This document shows positions 31,635 to 40,236 of a DNA stretch of 64,000 bases, one piece after another (position 1 is the stretch's first letter; every line of letters begins with the position of its first letter). Both the position numbers and the translations under genes were made by a program. The notes beneath the pieces are model-generated. The model ran no database searches, was not told the DNA's origin, and saw nothing but the letters and a program-made list of their open reading frames with translations. The DNA comes from Saprospirales bacterium. GTDB taxonomy: Bacteria; Bacteroidota; Bacteroidia; Chitinophagales; Saprospiraceae. Location: the NCBI GenBank assembly GCA_016711045.1, contig JADJTT010000006.1, positions 124,001-188,000 on the forward strand, in the 5' to 3' direction.

Positions 31635-33023
31635 TTATTCCTGGTAATACAACTTCTTGCCCTTCGTTACCCCCCAATATTCCAATAATTGAGCGTTCCA
31701 TTCCGAATCGCGGGGATCCGCAATCGGAACCCAGGATAGAACCGGGCAATCAACGGGCAAACGGACAATCGCTTCGGTTGACCGGGATAAGACTTCCAAC
31801 CCTTGTCGCTCACAGGTATTCTGGGTGAATATGGGCTCGTCAGCTACCGTGAACAGAAAGAGGAATCCGGCCAGTACGCCCAAATACCATTTTTTTAGAC
31901 GGGGCTGAAGGTGGTAGATCAGAAAATAAGCAGACCAGCCATACAGGAAAAATAAACACAAGAACAAGGGCATCAGGGTGTCCCTGCGCACAATATTCGG
32001 GCGGTATTCGCGGTAGCCCCCCAACGGGAGCAGGAGGATATAGACGATGGCAAACAAGCCGATCCATTTCGCCACCCGCAGTATCTTTTGCGCCACCGGA
32101 TCTTCCTTGAACCGGGAGAGGAGGAACAGATTTCCCATCACCATACTCAACAGGAGCGGAGGACCCAATTTCAAGGTGAAAAGACTGAATAAACCCTTCG
32201 GGACAAGCAGGTATCGTTCCTTGAGGGAGATGGTATGGGCAAAATTTTCCGCATTGTGCAAGCCGATAAAAAACGAGTAAAGGCTCAGCGCGCTTATGAA
32301 CAGGAACGTAAATAAAAGCGGGCGCGACAGCTCCTTTCGTCTCCATTGATACAAAATCAGAGAAGGGCATACGATGAGCACGATGCCGGGTATGAGGGGA
32401 CCGTTGAAGGAGAGCACAATGGCTAATAGAAAGAGCAGGCCTATTTGTGCCGGACGGAATGTCTGTTTTTGTTCCTGAATTTGACTCCTGAAAAAAGGCA
32501 GAAAGAAAAGCAACAGCAGCCCAAGTGGCAGGGCAAAGAAAAAATTATACGTGATAGACTTGTCAATAATGCCCATCAGGCTATTGTAGCCAGAAGTTTG
32601 AAAAAGCGGAGTGATCAGGACTGCCGCCACCAAAAATTCTCGCCGGAACGGATTCCCTTTTCCGCTGATATAGGAAGCCAGCAGCCAAATAAGGAATAGT
32701 TGGATTAGTGTTTTGGCTAATGCGGCCGTGGCGTAAATGCTGTCAATCGGGCTGATAAATCGCTGAAAGAGAAAGGGTGTGGCCTTGAAATAGTGCGACA
32801 TGGTCCAATGCGCGAAAAACCGGTTGGGTGCGGCGTAGCGGTCGCCCTTAAGTAGCACCTGCAGTCCGAACGGATCATTTAACACGGGCTGATACCACTC
32901 CGAAGGCAGAATGATACCGGCCATATCCCCATCCAGCGCCACGTGGTAATGTTGGTGGAATGAATAGCCTAAATCCAGCAGGAGGAGCAGAAGTAAGAGC
33001 GGATACAGCACGTGCTTGCTCAT
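31635..33023 (-). CDS. Polytopic membrane protein of unknown function
   Basis: 462 residues with 11-12 hydrophobic segments. The first loop after helix 1 carries HYHVALDGDMAGIILP, an acidic motif in the place where GT-C glycosyltransferases keep a catalytic Asp, and the C-terminal ~60 residues form a soluble tail with two cysteines (NTCERQG, VDCPVLSW). A GT-C function is only a guess from layout. It is the last gene of a minus-strand operon: DUF gene, proC, this gene, spaced 3 and 7 nt. Confidence 0.6.
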   Translation of the reverse strand: MSKHVLYPLLLLLLLLDLGYSFHQHYHVALDGDMAGIILPSEWYQPVLNDPFGLQVLLKGDRYAAPNRFFAHWTMSHYFKATPFLFQRFISPIDSIYATAALAKTLIQLFLIWLLASYISGKGNPFRREFLVAAVLITPLFQTSGYNSLMGIIDKSITYNFFFALPLGLLLLFFLPFFRSQIQEQKQTFRPAQIGLLFLLAIVLSFNGPLIPGIVLIVCPSLILYQWRRKELSRPLLFTFLFISALSLYSFFIGLHNAENFAHTISLKERYLLVPKGLFSLFTLKLGPPLLLSMVMGNLFLLSRFKEDPVAQKILRVAKWIGLFAIVYILLLPLGGYREYRPNIVRRDTLMPLFLCLFFLYGWSAYFLIYHLQPRLKKWYLGVLAGFLFLFTVADEPIFTQNTCERQGLEVLSRSTEAIVRLPVDCPVLSWVPIADPRDSEWNAQLLEYWGVTKGKKLYYQE

Positions 33024-33030
33024 TCAGCGC

Positions 33031-33831
33031 CTATTTTTTCTCGATCTTTTCAAAAGAGGCTACGATCCCCTTGATGAGGGAAGAGCTAAAGCCGTTGTGT
33101 TCCATTTCATTCAGTCCCACAATGGTGCAGCCTTTCGGAGTGGTGACCTTATCGATCTCGTGCTCGGGGTGTGCTTTGCGTTCGATCAGCAACCTGGCTG
33201 CGCCCAGCACGGTCTGATTGACGATCGCATTGGCCGTCTTGGTGTCGAAGCCGATCTGGATACCCCCCTGGATCATAGCCCGTATGAAACGCATGACGTA
33301 GGCGATGCCGCAGGCGCCCAGGATCGTGGAGGCCTCCATCAGGTGTTCATCGATATGGATAGCGGTCCCGATCCGACTGAACAGGTGGTCTACAACCTCC
33401 ACATGCGTAGGCTGGGCGTTCTCCTGGCAGATGCAGGTGACCGATTCTTTTACATCGGCCGCCGTGTTGGGCATGACGCGAAAGATGGGCAACGTGCCCT
33501 GCACCACCTCCTGAATTTCCCGGATGGTCACGCCCGTTACCGCCGACACCAGGATGTGGCGGGAAGGGGCGAGCGCTTCTTTTATTTCCTCTAAAATAGA
33601 ACGGATGTTGTAAGGTTTGACGGCAATGAGGATCACGTCACTGTCCCGTACTGCCTGTACATTATCGGAAGTCACATGAACGCCCTGGGCCTTGAAATGA
33701 GCAAGCGATTCCGTATTGCGTCGGGTGGTGGTGATATGTGCAGGTGGCATGGTTTGGCCTTCCAGGAGTCCTTTAAGGATGGAAAGCCCCAGGTTGCCAC
33801 ACCCTATGATGGCGAGTTTACGATCTTTCAT
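33031..33831 (-). CDS. proC: Pyrroline-5-carboxylate reductase
   Basis: 266 residues. NAD(P)-binding Rossmann start LAIIGCGNLGLSILKGLL, then the family motifs SDVILIAVKPYNI, LVSAVTGVTI and FRVMPNTAADVKES, and the dimer/substrate domain with ILGACGIAYVMRF. It reduces pyrroline-5-carboxylate to proline. The signature region near the C-terminus (VTTPKGCTIVGLNEME) resembles the usual SPGGTTIAGL form but is changed, so a paralogous role is not excluded. Cytoplasmic. It lies between two membrane-protein genes in one tight operon. Confidence 0.87.
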   Translation of the reverse strand: MKDRKLAIIGCGNLGLSILKGLLEGQTMPPAHITTTRRNTESLAHFKAQGVHVTSDNVQAVRDSDVILIAVKPYNIRSILEEIKEALAPSRHILVSAVTGVTIREIQEVVQGTLPIFRVMPNTAADVKESVTCICQENAQPTHVEVVDHLFSRIGTAIHIDEHLMEASTILGACGIAYVMRFIRAMIQGGIQIGFDTKTANAIVNQTVLGAARLLIERKAHPEHEIDKVTTPKGCTIVGLNEMEHNGFSSSLIKGIVASFEKIEKK

Positions 33832-33834
33832 TCT

Positions 33835-34455
33835 TTATTGGGTGATTTTTACTTCGATTTCGACTTCTTTTTCCCGGTTAAACCCTTTGATCAGATTGGG
33901 ATTTCGTTTGTCTTCGTAGAGAAAATACTGGCCTATGGGTTTCATTTCTTTCACGGTCAGGTCATCGTAATCGACCCAAACCAACTCCGAATTTACCGGG
34001 TGCGTATCAGCAGGATTTGTAGATAAGATAAGTCGTTGTAGGAGGATGCCATTTTGAAACTCCTTTAAAAATGCGGTAATAAACCGGCCGTGAATTCCAT
34101 CAATAACGGGATTGGTTTTTGCTAAAAAGAGGCATTCAGCCTGGTTGTTCGTCATGTCACACCACTCGTCAAGTAGCTGCCCATAAGATTCTTCGATATC
34201 CTGCAGGCTTATTTGAATGGTATCGTTTTTTATCAGGTCAAATGCAGTCTTATGAACTGATTTTTTCCCTTTTGTCCCAAACATGCCCCTTTTGGTTGTT
34301 TTTCCATAAATAAAGCTAAAAAGGAGCGAGACCCCGTATGCGGCAGCAAACACCAGGATAACCGGAGCGAGCAAAATGACGAGCAGAATGCTCAGTCCAT
34401 TTTTACCGGACTTCTTTACCGGGGTCTCAGTTATATGAAGTTCGAATTTGTCCAT
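33835..34455 (-). CDS. Hypothetical protein with two N-terminal membrane segments
   Basis: 206 residues, family not recognised. A basic N-terminus is followed by a long hydrophobic region (about 22-50), and then a soluble domain of mixed helices and strands ending in a charged VEIEVKITQ. The WVDYDDLTVKEMK and YFLYEDKRNPN segments suggest an immunity- or DUF-like fold, but no call is justified. First gene of the operon with proC, 3 nt upstream of it. Confidence 0.6.
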   Translation of the reverse strand: MDKFELHITETPVKKSGKNGLSILLVILLAPVILVFAAAYGVSLLFSFIYGKTTKRGMFGTKGKKSVHKTAFDLIKNDTIQISLQDIEESYGQLLDEWCDMTNNQAECLFLAKTNPVIDGIHGRFITAFLKEFQNGILLQRLILSTNPADTHPVNSELVWVDYDDLTVKEMKPIGQYFLYEDKRNPNLIKGFNREKEVEIEVKITQ

Positions 34456-34504
34456 TTTAGAAGTGCATTATCAAATATACACATTCATTTGTATACTGGA
34501 AATT

Positions 34505-34539
34505 AAGTAATTTGACGGCCGCCGGCCGTCAAATTACTT
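34505..34539. terminator. 16-bp perfect hairpin
   Basis: Arms 34505-34520 and 34524-34539, exact, loop GCC, followed by TTTTTCTTT on the plus side. It lies between the end of the GH47 gene and the start of the operon led by 34455, both on the minus strand. Confidence 0.7.
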
Positions 34540-34570
34540 TTTCTTTGGTGTAGTATGCCAATCCCAAACC

Positions 34571-35950
34571 CTATTGGGCCTGATAATTAAAATTGGCCAA
34601 CAGCTCTTTTTTAAACGGATGCGCTTCGGTGGTAAAGATGTAATCGTCAAAGTGGAAGCCGTCGTCTTCCCGGAAAAGCAGGTAAAAATACTTCATGGTC
34701 TCCGCGAAGAAGAAGGTCGCCATATAGTCGCGTTGCTCCATGGTTTCCACGTTTTCTACAGCGGAAAAGGCGATCTCGGTTTTGCAATATTTCAAGATGT
34801 CTGCAAAGTATTTTTCGCCCATGGCCTTGTATTTTGGATCTTTGGTGAAATGGTACAGGTAATACGCCGACTCGATGATCTCCGGGTTGAGGTCGTAGAC
34901 GGGATAGGTGGGCTTGCCGGTTGCATAGTCGTATGCCATGGGCTCGAGGCCGTAGCGGTTCCAAAGCCAGTTCCAGGTGGCTTGCATCTTCTCGGCCCGC
35001 ACCATATCGCCGGAGAGTGCCAGGACAGCGGGAAAAAAGGCGTCATACAAGGTGACGACCGAGCTCACGTGTTTGCCGGTATACATGTCCACGCGTCCGT
35101 ACCAGAGGAGGGAATCTTTCATTTCGGGGAGGTAGGTATGCACGGCCACGATGCTGGTATCCCAGATCGCTTTCAATTCGGGATCCCCGAAGAGCAGCCA
35201 GCCTTTGTAAAGGTATTCGTAATAGGAGTCGATCCCCGCGCAGATATGACTGGTGGTCTTGGTCCATTCACCCGTTTCCACATCAATGTCCTGCCCGATG
35301 AGATCAAGCGATGAACGACGGTCGTAAATGGCCTTGGTGGCCCTTTTGGCTTTTTCGTAGTATATGGGATTTTTGGAAAAATGGCTCAGAACGCCCATCT
35401 CCAGCAGGTAGGTGCCCGCTTCCGCCACGTTGACTACCTTGCCGTCCACGGCCCCGGTTTTCAGGTTGACCGAGTAGTAGGGTACCCCCGTCGGGGAGTC
35501 GAATGCAGGCAGGATCCTGTCGGCAAAGTCGATGGCTTTTTGCAGCACCTGCTCATTTTCGGAGTATTGGTACATGGCCAGCAGTCCTCCCAATACCCGG
35601 ATATTCACTTCGAAGACTTTCACGGAGATATCCTTGTCAAAGCTTACACTGTCAATGATGTAGGTTTCGATCTCTGCTGCCTCTTCATCCAGACCCATCA
35701 CTTTCAGGGTGCTGTAGGCATCGATCGGGGAGATGTAAAGGGGCTCCTCGTACCAGTTCTCGGCGCCTTTGGAGATGGGGAGTAAGACGTCTCTGCCCCA
35801 GGCATATTGCTTGTAGGCTGCCCAGGCACGTTGGGTCTCCGCTTTTACCTGTGTGGCCAGGTCGCCGATTGGTGGGGTGGGTTGAGGCGGTTCGGTGGAG
35901 TCGCAGGAAAAGAGCGTGCAGATGCAGAAAATTAGGAGAGCGGTTCGCAT
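34571..35950 (-). CDS. GH47 alpha-1,2-mannosidase-like lipoprotein
   Basis: 459 residues. Lipoprotein signal with lipobox LFSC (Cys16). The remainder follows glycoside hydrolase family 47 in order: SPIDAYSTLKVMGL (74-87), VFEVNIRVLGGLLAMY (112-127), ILPAFDSPTGVPYYSVNL, AGTYLLEMGVLSHFS, IDSYYEYLYKGWLL, PEIIESAYYLYHFT, FFFAETMKYFYLLF and the terminal TTEAHPF that holds the calcium-binding Thr. GH47 enzymes trim alpha-1,2-mannose from N-glycans in eukaryotes and are uncommon in bacteria. It should face the periplasm or the surface. Its natural substrate here could be a mannan. It is the gene after the M74-like peptidase, 94 nt away. Confidence 0.88.
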   Translation of the reverse strand: MRTALLIFCICTLFSCDSTEPPQPTPPIGDLATQVKAETQRAWAAYKQYAWGRDVLLPISKGAENWYEEPLYISPIDAYSTLKVMGLDEEAAEIETYIIDSVSFDKDISVKVFEVNIRVLGGLLAMYQYSENEQVLQKAIDFADRILPAFDSPTGVPYYSVNLKTGAVDGKVVNVAEAGTYLLEMGVLSHFSKNPIYYEKAKRATKAIYDRRSSLDLIGQDIDVETGEWTKTTSHICAGIDSYYEYLYKGWLLFGDPELKAIWDTSIVAVHTYLPEMKDSLLWYGRVDMYTGKHVSSVVTLYDAFFPAVLALSGDMVRAEKMQATWNWLWNRYGLEPMAYDYATGKPTYPVYDLNPEIIESAYYLYHFTKDPKYKAMGEKYFADILKYCKTEIAFSAVENVETMEQRDYMATFFFAETMKYFYLLFREDDGFHFDDYIFTTEAHPFKKELLANFNYQAQ

Positions 35951-36044
35951 AAATTTGCATTTTTAAGGGGAGGGCGTGACGTTGAGGAGAGAATGGTTTC
36001 TTGTCAATCTTTTGTCCAATGTATTAATAGATTTCGGTAGGTAT

Positions 36045-36803
36045 TTAATTCCTGAATTCAAAATCCACATGATAGTGATCGTCATGCACCCGGTTTGTCC
36101 ATCCGGACATAGATTGGGCGAAGTAAATGCCTTTTTGTTTAACCTGCTGGCCGCTCTCTGTTTGATAGAAATCGTCTTTAAGCTCTATACGCAGCAGTAC
36201 TTTTTTAATGCGCAATCCGTTCTCTTGTGCGGCCTGGTCCAACGCTAAAATATGCTTCCCCATCGTCTCAAAATCAATTGTTACCGATCGGTCAAATGTG
36301 AGGGCGCCTGTTTCGGTAAATTCGAGCAGGTAATGCCAAAGTCCCAATTTGTCGTAAAATCTGGACTGGCTTTTCCCCCGTTTTTTAGGCACCATAAAAT
36401 CGGCACTTAATCCATTTTGATGGGTGCGGTGGATCAGCATTTGGCCACCGGTTTTGTGGCTCAATTCCATCAGCCGAAACCGGATATCCGGACAGGTTTC
36501 TTCACATGTTCGATATGCTTCCAGAATGGTGTGGTATACGTTGGAATGGGTGTAGGCATTGTCCAGAAGGTAATAGCTCATGGGGCTGAAATAGCAAAAA
36601 TTAGCCCCATGATAGGGCAGCAGATAGCCATTTTCGAGTTGCCCGTCCCGCACACTGCCCAGCGATTTGCTATTGCCCGTATTGCGGCCAAATAGTTCGG
36701 GAATGGAAAAAACCACGAGCGTGAGGCCGGCAATAAGCAAGAACCATTTGATTTTTTTCTTCCCATTTTGATACATACTTTCATGGTTTTTATGCAGAAT
36801 CAC
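36045..36803 (-). CDS. Penicillin-insensitive murein endopeptidase (M74)-like protein
   Basis: 252 residues if the GTG at 36803 is used; ATG at 36776 would give 243. One N-terminal membrane segment (KWFLLIAGLTLVVFSIP). The body carries the zinc ligands of the LAS/MepA family: HRTHQNGLSADFMVP (His and Asp) and DDHYHVDFEF (His). Such enzymes cleave cross-links in peptidoglycan. It is membrane-anchored, unlike soluble MepA, and the rest is divergent. It starts at the stop of the SxtJ gene, so it belongs to the carbamoyltransferase operon. Confidence 0.7.
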   Translation of the reverse strand: MILHKNHESMYQNGKKKIKWFLLIAGLTLVVFSIPELFGRNTGNSKSLGSVRDGQLENGYLLPYHGANFCYFSPMSYYLLDNAYTHSNVYHTILEAYRTCEETCPDIRFRLMELSHKTGGQMLIHRTHQNGLSADFMVPKKRGKSQSRFYDKLGLWHYLLEFTETGALTFDRSVTIDFETMGKHILALDQAAQENGLRIKKVLLRIELKDDFYQTESGQQVKQKGIYFAQSMSGWTNRVHDDHYHVDFEFRN

Positions 36804-37178
36804 TCACCACGTCTTTTCAAAGCTATCTGGTTCAAACGATCGATTCACTTCTTCAAAAGTACTCTTTCGCGTATTGCGCAACAGCAGCGGATCTTTTTTG
36901 CCCACTAATCTCGAGAGCAGCGCGATGGGCGTCAAAAATAAAAAAAAGATAACCGTGAGGAGGATGTTCGGTACGATCAGACTCAACAGATAACCTAATC
37001 CCATCCAGGCGCGCTCCACTTTTCTGCTCAAATAAGGAGAAAACACCCCGAGCAGGGTGACTGACAATGCCGTCCATGCTGCCCATTCCCATTTAAAAAA
37101 AATGAAGCAGGCCAGAAGCCCGACCGATATCGTCAGGGTCGTATTGGAAGGTCTGTGCAAGAACGATTTCCAGCGCAT
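36804..37178 (-). CDS. SxtJ-family membrane protein
   Basis: 124 residues from ATG 37178. Two to three hydrophobic segments (about 18-45 and 62-85) with the family phrase SVGLLACFIFFKWEWAAW and a VERAWMGLGYLLSL segment. SxtJ is a small membrane protein of unknown function named from the saxitoxin cluster, always near a carbamoyltransferase. It follows the DUF5989 gene by 7 nt and directly abuts the M74-like gene. The upstream start at 37232 overlaps DUF5989 and is disfavoured. Confidence 0.8.
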   Translation of the reverse strand: MRWKSFLHRPSNTTLTISVGLLACFIFFKWEWAAWTALSVTLLGVFSPYLSRKVERAWMGLGYLLSLIVPNILLTVIFFLFLTPIALLSRLVGKKDPLLLRNTRKSTFEEVNRSFEPDSFEKTW

Positions 37179-39157
37179 AATCCTGCTAAAAAAGCGTATA
37201 AATAAAAGGCGCCAGGGCACTGCCTCCGCCAAAAACGATGATGACGGCCAATAAGAGCAGCACCACGATCACCGGCGCCAGCCAGTATTTTTTCCGCTCT
37301 TGCATGAATAACCAGAGGTCTTTTAAAAAGTCCATTTTGCGTGTGCTTTTGTAACTTATTTTTCTCAAAAATATAATCCCCAATCACCAAAATATCCATT
37401 TCCGTGCGCATAAAACAGCGATATGCATCGAGCGGACTGCACACAATGGGCTCGTCCCGCACATTGAAACTCGTATTTACCAGCAGTCCATACCCGGTTT
37501 GTTGTTGAAAGTTATGGATTAATTTCCAAAAACGGGGGTTGTCATCCTGGCGCACTGTTTGCACCCGGGCGGAAAAATCGATGTGCGTCACCGCAGGAAT
37601 GTCGCTTCGCGGGTGGTAGAGTTTGTCCCATAAGGGAAGTTCATGGTAGTTGTCAGGCAGGGCTTTACGGCGGATTTCCGTGACGGGAGCCACCAGCAGC
37701 ATATAGGGCGAGGGGCTTGGCAGGTCAAAATATTCCGCCGCATTTTCCTCGAGTACGGAAGGCGCGAAAGGGCGGAATCCCTCCCGGTTTTTGATCTTCA
37801 GGTTGAGCTTTTTTTGCATGTCCGGATTGCGGGCATCGCCCAGAATACTCCGGTTGCCCAATGCGCGCGGACCAAATTCCATGCGTCCCTGAAACCAGCC
37901 AACTACCTGCCCTGCGGCAATGCTAGAGGCGATGAAACTGGCTAGCGCTTCAAAGTCCTCGTATTTTTTAGCGACGCCTTTCACCTCCTCGATCATCGTT
38001 TCTATTTCCTCATCTGAATAGCAGGGACCGAGATACACGCTGGACATGGCGCCGGATGCAGGTCTGGGTTCTTTAAAATAAAGATGGTTTACCGCCAGGG
38101 CCGCTCCAGGCGCGCCTCCCGCATCGCCGGCAGCGGGTTGAATATAGACGTTGTCAAACAGGCCTGCTTGCAGAAGCTTTCCGTTTGCGACGCAATTTAA
38201 TGCGACTCCGCCCGCCAGGCAGAGATTTTTAGCGCCTGTGATCCGTTGGGCTTCGCGAGCCATTTTTAACACGATCTCTTCCGTCACGCGCTGAATCGCG
38301 AGGGCCAGGTTGCAATGGCAGGGGAGAATATCTGCTTCAGGTTGCCTGCGGGGAAATCCGAACAGGGCAGCCCATTTGCGGTCAGCCGTCATGCGGAGGC
38401 CTGTGGCATAGCGAAAGAAGCGCGGATTGAGCCACACCGAGCCATCTGCTTTGATGTCGACCAGGTGTGCCCTGATCAATTGTGCATACTTCTTTGTTTC
38501 CTCCGCCTGCGGGTTTCCATAGGGCGCCAATCCCATCAATTTATACTCGCCCGAGTTGACTTTAAACCCGAGGTAGTAGGTGAATGCGGAATACAGTAAT
38601 CCTACAGAATGGGGGAATTTCATTTCCCGCAGGAGCTTGAGCTCGCTTCCTTTTCCCATGCCAATGGATGCCGTGCACCATTCGCCCACCCCGTCAATGG
38701 TCAGGATCGCGGCTTCGTCGAATGGACTGCAGTAAAAAGCGCTAGCTGCATGCGACAGGTGGTGTTCGGAGAAAAGCAGTTTGACCTTTTTCTTGTCAAA
38801 ATCCCCGATCTCTTTTAGCCCGTCATATAGTAGCTTTTTGAGCAACAACTTCTCTCGCAGCCAGATCGGGATCGCTTTTAAAAAGGACAATATCCCGCTT
38901 GGCGCAAAGGCGTAATACGTTTCCAGCAGGCGTTCGAACTTCAGCAGGGGTTTGTCATAAAAAACGATGGCATCCAGGTCTTCTATTTTCAGCCCGGCCG
39001 CATCGAGGCAGTATTGGATCGCATGTTGGGGGAAATCAGGCGTGTGCTTCACCCGGGTGAAGCGCTCTTCCTGGGCGGCTGTGGTCACCACTCCATCGAT
39101 CGTAAGTGCCGCGGCAGCGTCGTGGTAATAGGCGGATATGCCGAGTATTTTTTTCAT
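37133..39157 (-). CDS. NodU/CmcH-type carbamoyltransferase with unusual C-terminal extension
   Basis: 674 residues from ATG 39157. N-terminal ASKHA-like domain: ILGISAYYHDAAAAL, YDKPLLKFERLL, SEHHLSHAASAFYCSPFDEA, ILTIDGVGEWCT and CLAGGVALNCVANGKL; C-terminal domain WFQGRMEFGPRALGNRSILGDARN and NREGFRPFAPSVL. It transfers carbamoyl from carbamoyl phosphate to a hydroxyl. Relatives end near residue 606, just after DILVIGDYIFEKNKLQ. Here codon 37337-37339 is CAA where TAA would give that end, adding 67 residues that overlap DUF5989 and the start of SxtJ in other frames. The ATG overlaps the SGNH stop (ATGA). Substrate unknown. Confidence 0.87.
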   Translation of the reverse strand: MKKILGISAYYHDAAAALTIDGVVTTAAQEERFTRVKHTPDFPQHAIQYCLDAAGLKIEDLDAIVFYDKPLLKFERLLETYYAFAPSGILSFLKAIPIWLREKLLLKKLLYDGLKEIGDFDKKKVKLLFSEHHLSHAASAFYCSPFDEAAILTIDGVGEWCTASIGMGKGSELKLLREMKFPHSVGLLYSAFTYYLGFKVNSGEYKLMGLAPYGNPQAEETKKYAQLIRAHLVDIKADGSVWLNPRFFRYATGLRMTADRKWAALFGFPRRQPEADILPCHCNLALAIQRVTEEIVLKMAREAQRITGAKNLCLAGGVALNCVANGKLLQAGLFDNVYIQPAAGDAGGAPGAALAVNHLYFKEPRPASGAMSSVYLGPCYSDEEIETMIEEVKGVAKKYEDFEALASFIASSIAAGQVVGWFQGRMEFGPRALGNRSILGDARNPDMQKKLNLKIKNREGFRPFAPSVLEENAAEYFDLPSPSPYMLLVAPVTEIRRKALPDNYHELPLWDKLYHPRSDIPAVTHIDFSARVQTVRQDDNPRFWKLIHNFQQQTGYGLLVNTSFNVRDEPIVCSPLDAYRCFMRTEMDILVIGDYIFEKNKLQKHTQNGLFKRPLVIHARAEKILAGAGDRGAALIGRHHRFWRRQCPGAFYLYAFLAGLCAGNRSCTDLPIRP
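37186..37335 (-). CDS. DUF5989 small membrane protein (SxtK-like)
   Basis: 49 residues: an amphipathic start (MDFLKDLWLFMQERKKYW) followed by a single long membrane helix and a GGGSALAPFIYTLF end. This matches the DUF5989 family, which accompanies SxtJ and carbamoyltransferases. Its ATG is 1 nt after codon 618 of the longer transferase frame, the place where the transferase stop would be expected, and the whole gene lies inside the extended transferase frame. Confidence 0.8.
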   Translation of the reverse strand: MDFLKDLWLFMQERKKYWLAPVIVVLLLLAVIIVFGGGSALAPFIYTLF

Positions 39158-40167
39158 TTGGATAAATACCTCCTCATTTTCTCCGCCCAAATCCCATGTG
39201 CTACCCCGTTCGGGTGCCCGTCGTAGGGCAGGTTGAGCAGGCTTTTATCCGTATAATCGATGGAAAGATCTACTGTATTGATACCTTTTTGAGCGCAAAA
39301 TGCAGACATAGATTGGTGGCTGTCTTCTTTTAACAGGGCAATCAGGAAGGGAATGCCGTTCGCCTCACAGTGCGCTTTTATGGCTAAAATGGCGGCTTCG
39401 GTCACTTGTTTCGCCTTCGTTTTTTGAGCAAAAAGCCGGTCGTAGATATACTCTAATTGATTGATCAGGGCAGAATGGGTGCGCAGGGAAGCAAACAGGT
39501 TTTTGGTGTGCAATCCGGAATGCCGGATGTGTAGTATGCCCTTGTCATCGAGTGCCCCGTAGGGAAATTGAGCATTATGGGTCAGGTCTTTGCCGGTAGC
39601 GTTGTTGACCCGGCTTTCCCGCCCCAGCAGCTGGGTGAAAGACCGGGCCAGGATATTTCGATTTTTGTGGTCGTCGATGTAATGGTAAATAAGGAGTTGG
39701 GGACGAATGTCGAGCTCAATTAGCCGGTCGAGCAGCAAGAGGGTTTGTAGGGTGCCATGCGCAGGCACCGCCGCATTGACGATATGGAAATTGGGAAATT
39801 GGGCTTGCAACCGGTACGGGTACGTCAGGCTGTCGTCTACGCCCATGCCGTAGGTGAAAGAACAGCCGGTGAGCACGATCAGGCTGTCGGAAGAGCTAGA
39901 CAGCAGGGAACGTGACCCCGTGGTGCGGGCTGTGCACCACTTGTTTTCCACATGCGTAGCCGTATACCGCAATTTTTCATTGATGGTAATGGAATAGGCG
40001 CCGGGGTTGAGCGTGAACCCCATTTCTTCACTTGGCAGAAGACAGTTTTGGGGGGCGGAAACAATAGCGTAGGGATACAGGCTGGTAAAACCCAGCAGCC
40101 GGAGTCCCCCTTCAGCCAATACCAGTGTGACCAGGAGGTTGATCAGTATGATTTTCAGGATCTTCAT
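39154..40167 (-). CDS. Membrane-anchored SGNH/GDSL hydrolase-like protein
   Basis: 337 residues from ATG 40167. One N-terminal membrane helix (IILINLLVTLVLAEGGLRLL). The catalytic block I is LTGCSFTYGMGVDD (Ser in GxSF), later YHYIDDHKNRN, and the C-terminal Asp/His in DGHPNGVAHGIWAEKM. SGNH proteins next to carbamoyltransferases are proposed to act as sugar O-acyl esterases or transferases at the membrane. It is the first gene of the operon running to 36045, coupled by ATGA to the carbamoyltransferase. Confidence 0.82.
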   Translation of the reverse strand: MKILKIILINLLVTLVLAEGGLRLLGFTSLYPYAIVSAPQNCLLPSEEMGFTLNPGAYSITINEKLRYTATHVENKWCTARTTGSRSLLSSSSDSLIVLTGCSFTYGMGVDDSLTYPYRLQAQFPNFHIVNAAVPAHGTLQTLLLLDRLIELDIRPQLLIYHYIDDHKNRNILARSFTQLLGRESRVNNATGKDLTHNAQFPYGALDDKGILHIRHSGLHTKNLFASLRTHSALINQLEYIYDRLFAQKTKAKQVTEAAILAIKAHCEANGIPFLIALLKEDSHQSMSAFCAQKGINTVDLSIDYTDKSLLNLPYDGHPNGVAHGIWAEKMRRYLSK

Positions 40168-40236
40168 GCGAATACTGCAAAGGTAGACAAACATGTGGGG
40201 ACTATGTCTGTTTGTAAAAAGGTAAACCACCAATAC

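Noticed and set aside
33016..33594. A 192-codon plus-strand frame opposite proC
   Set aside because: Antisense shadow of ProC.
39952..40236. N-terminal extension of PEP carboxylase
   Set aside because: Covers the start of the divergent SGNH gene and resembles no PEPC N-terminus; ATG 40237 fits the family.
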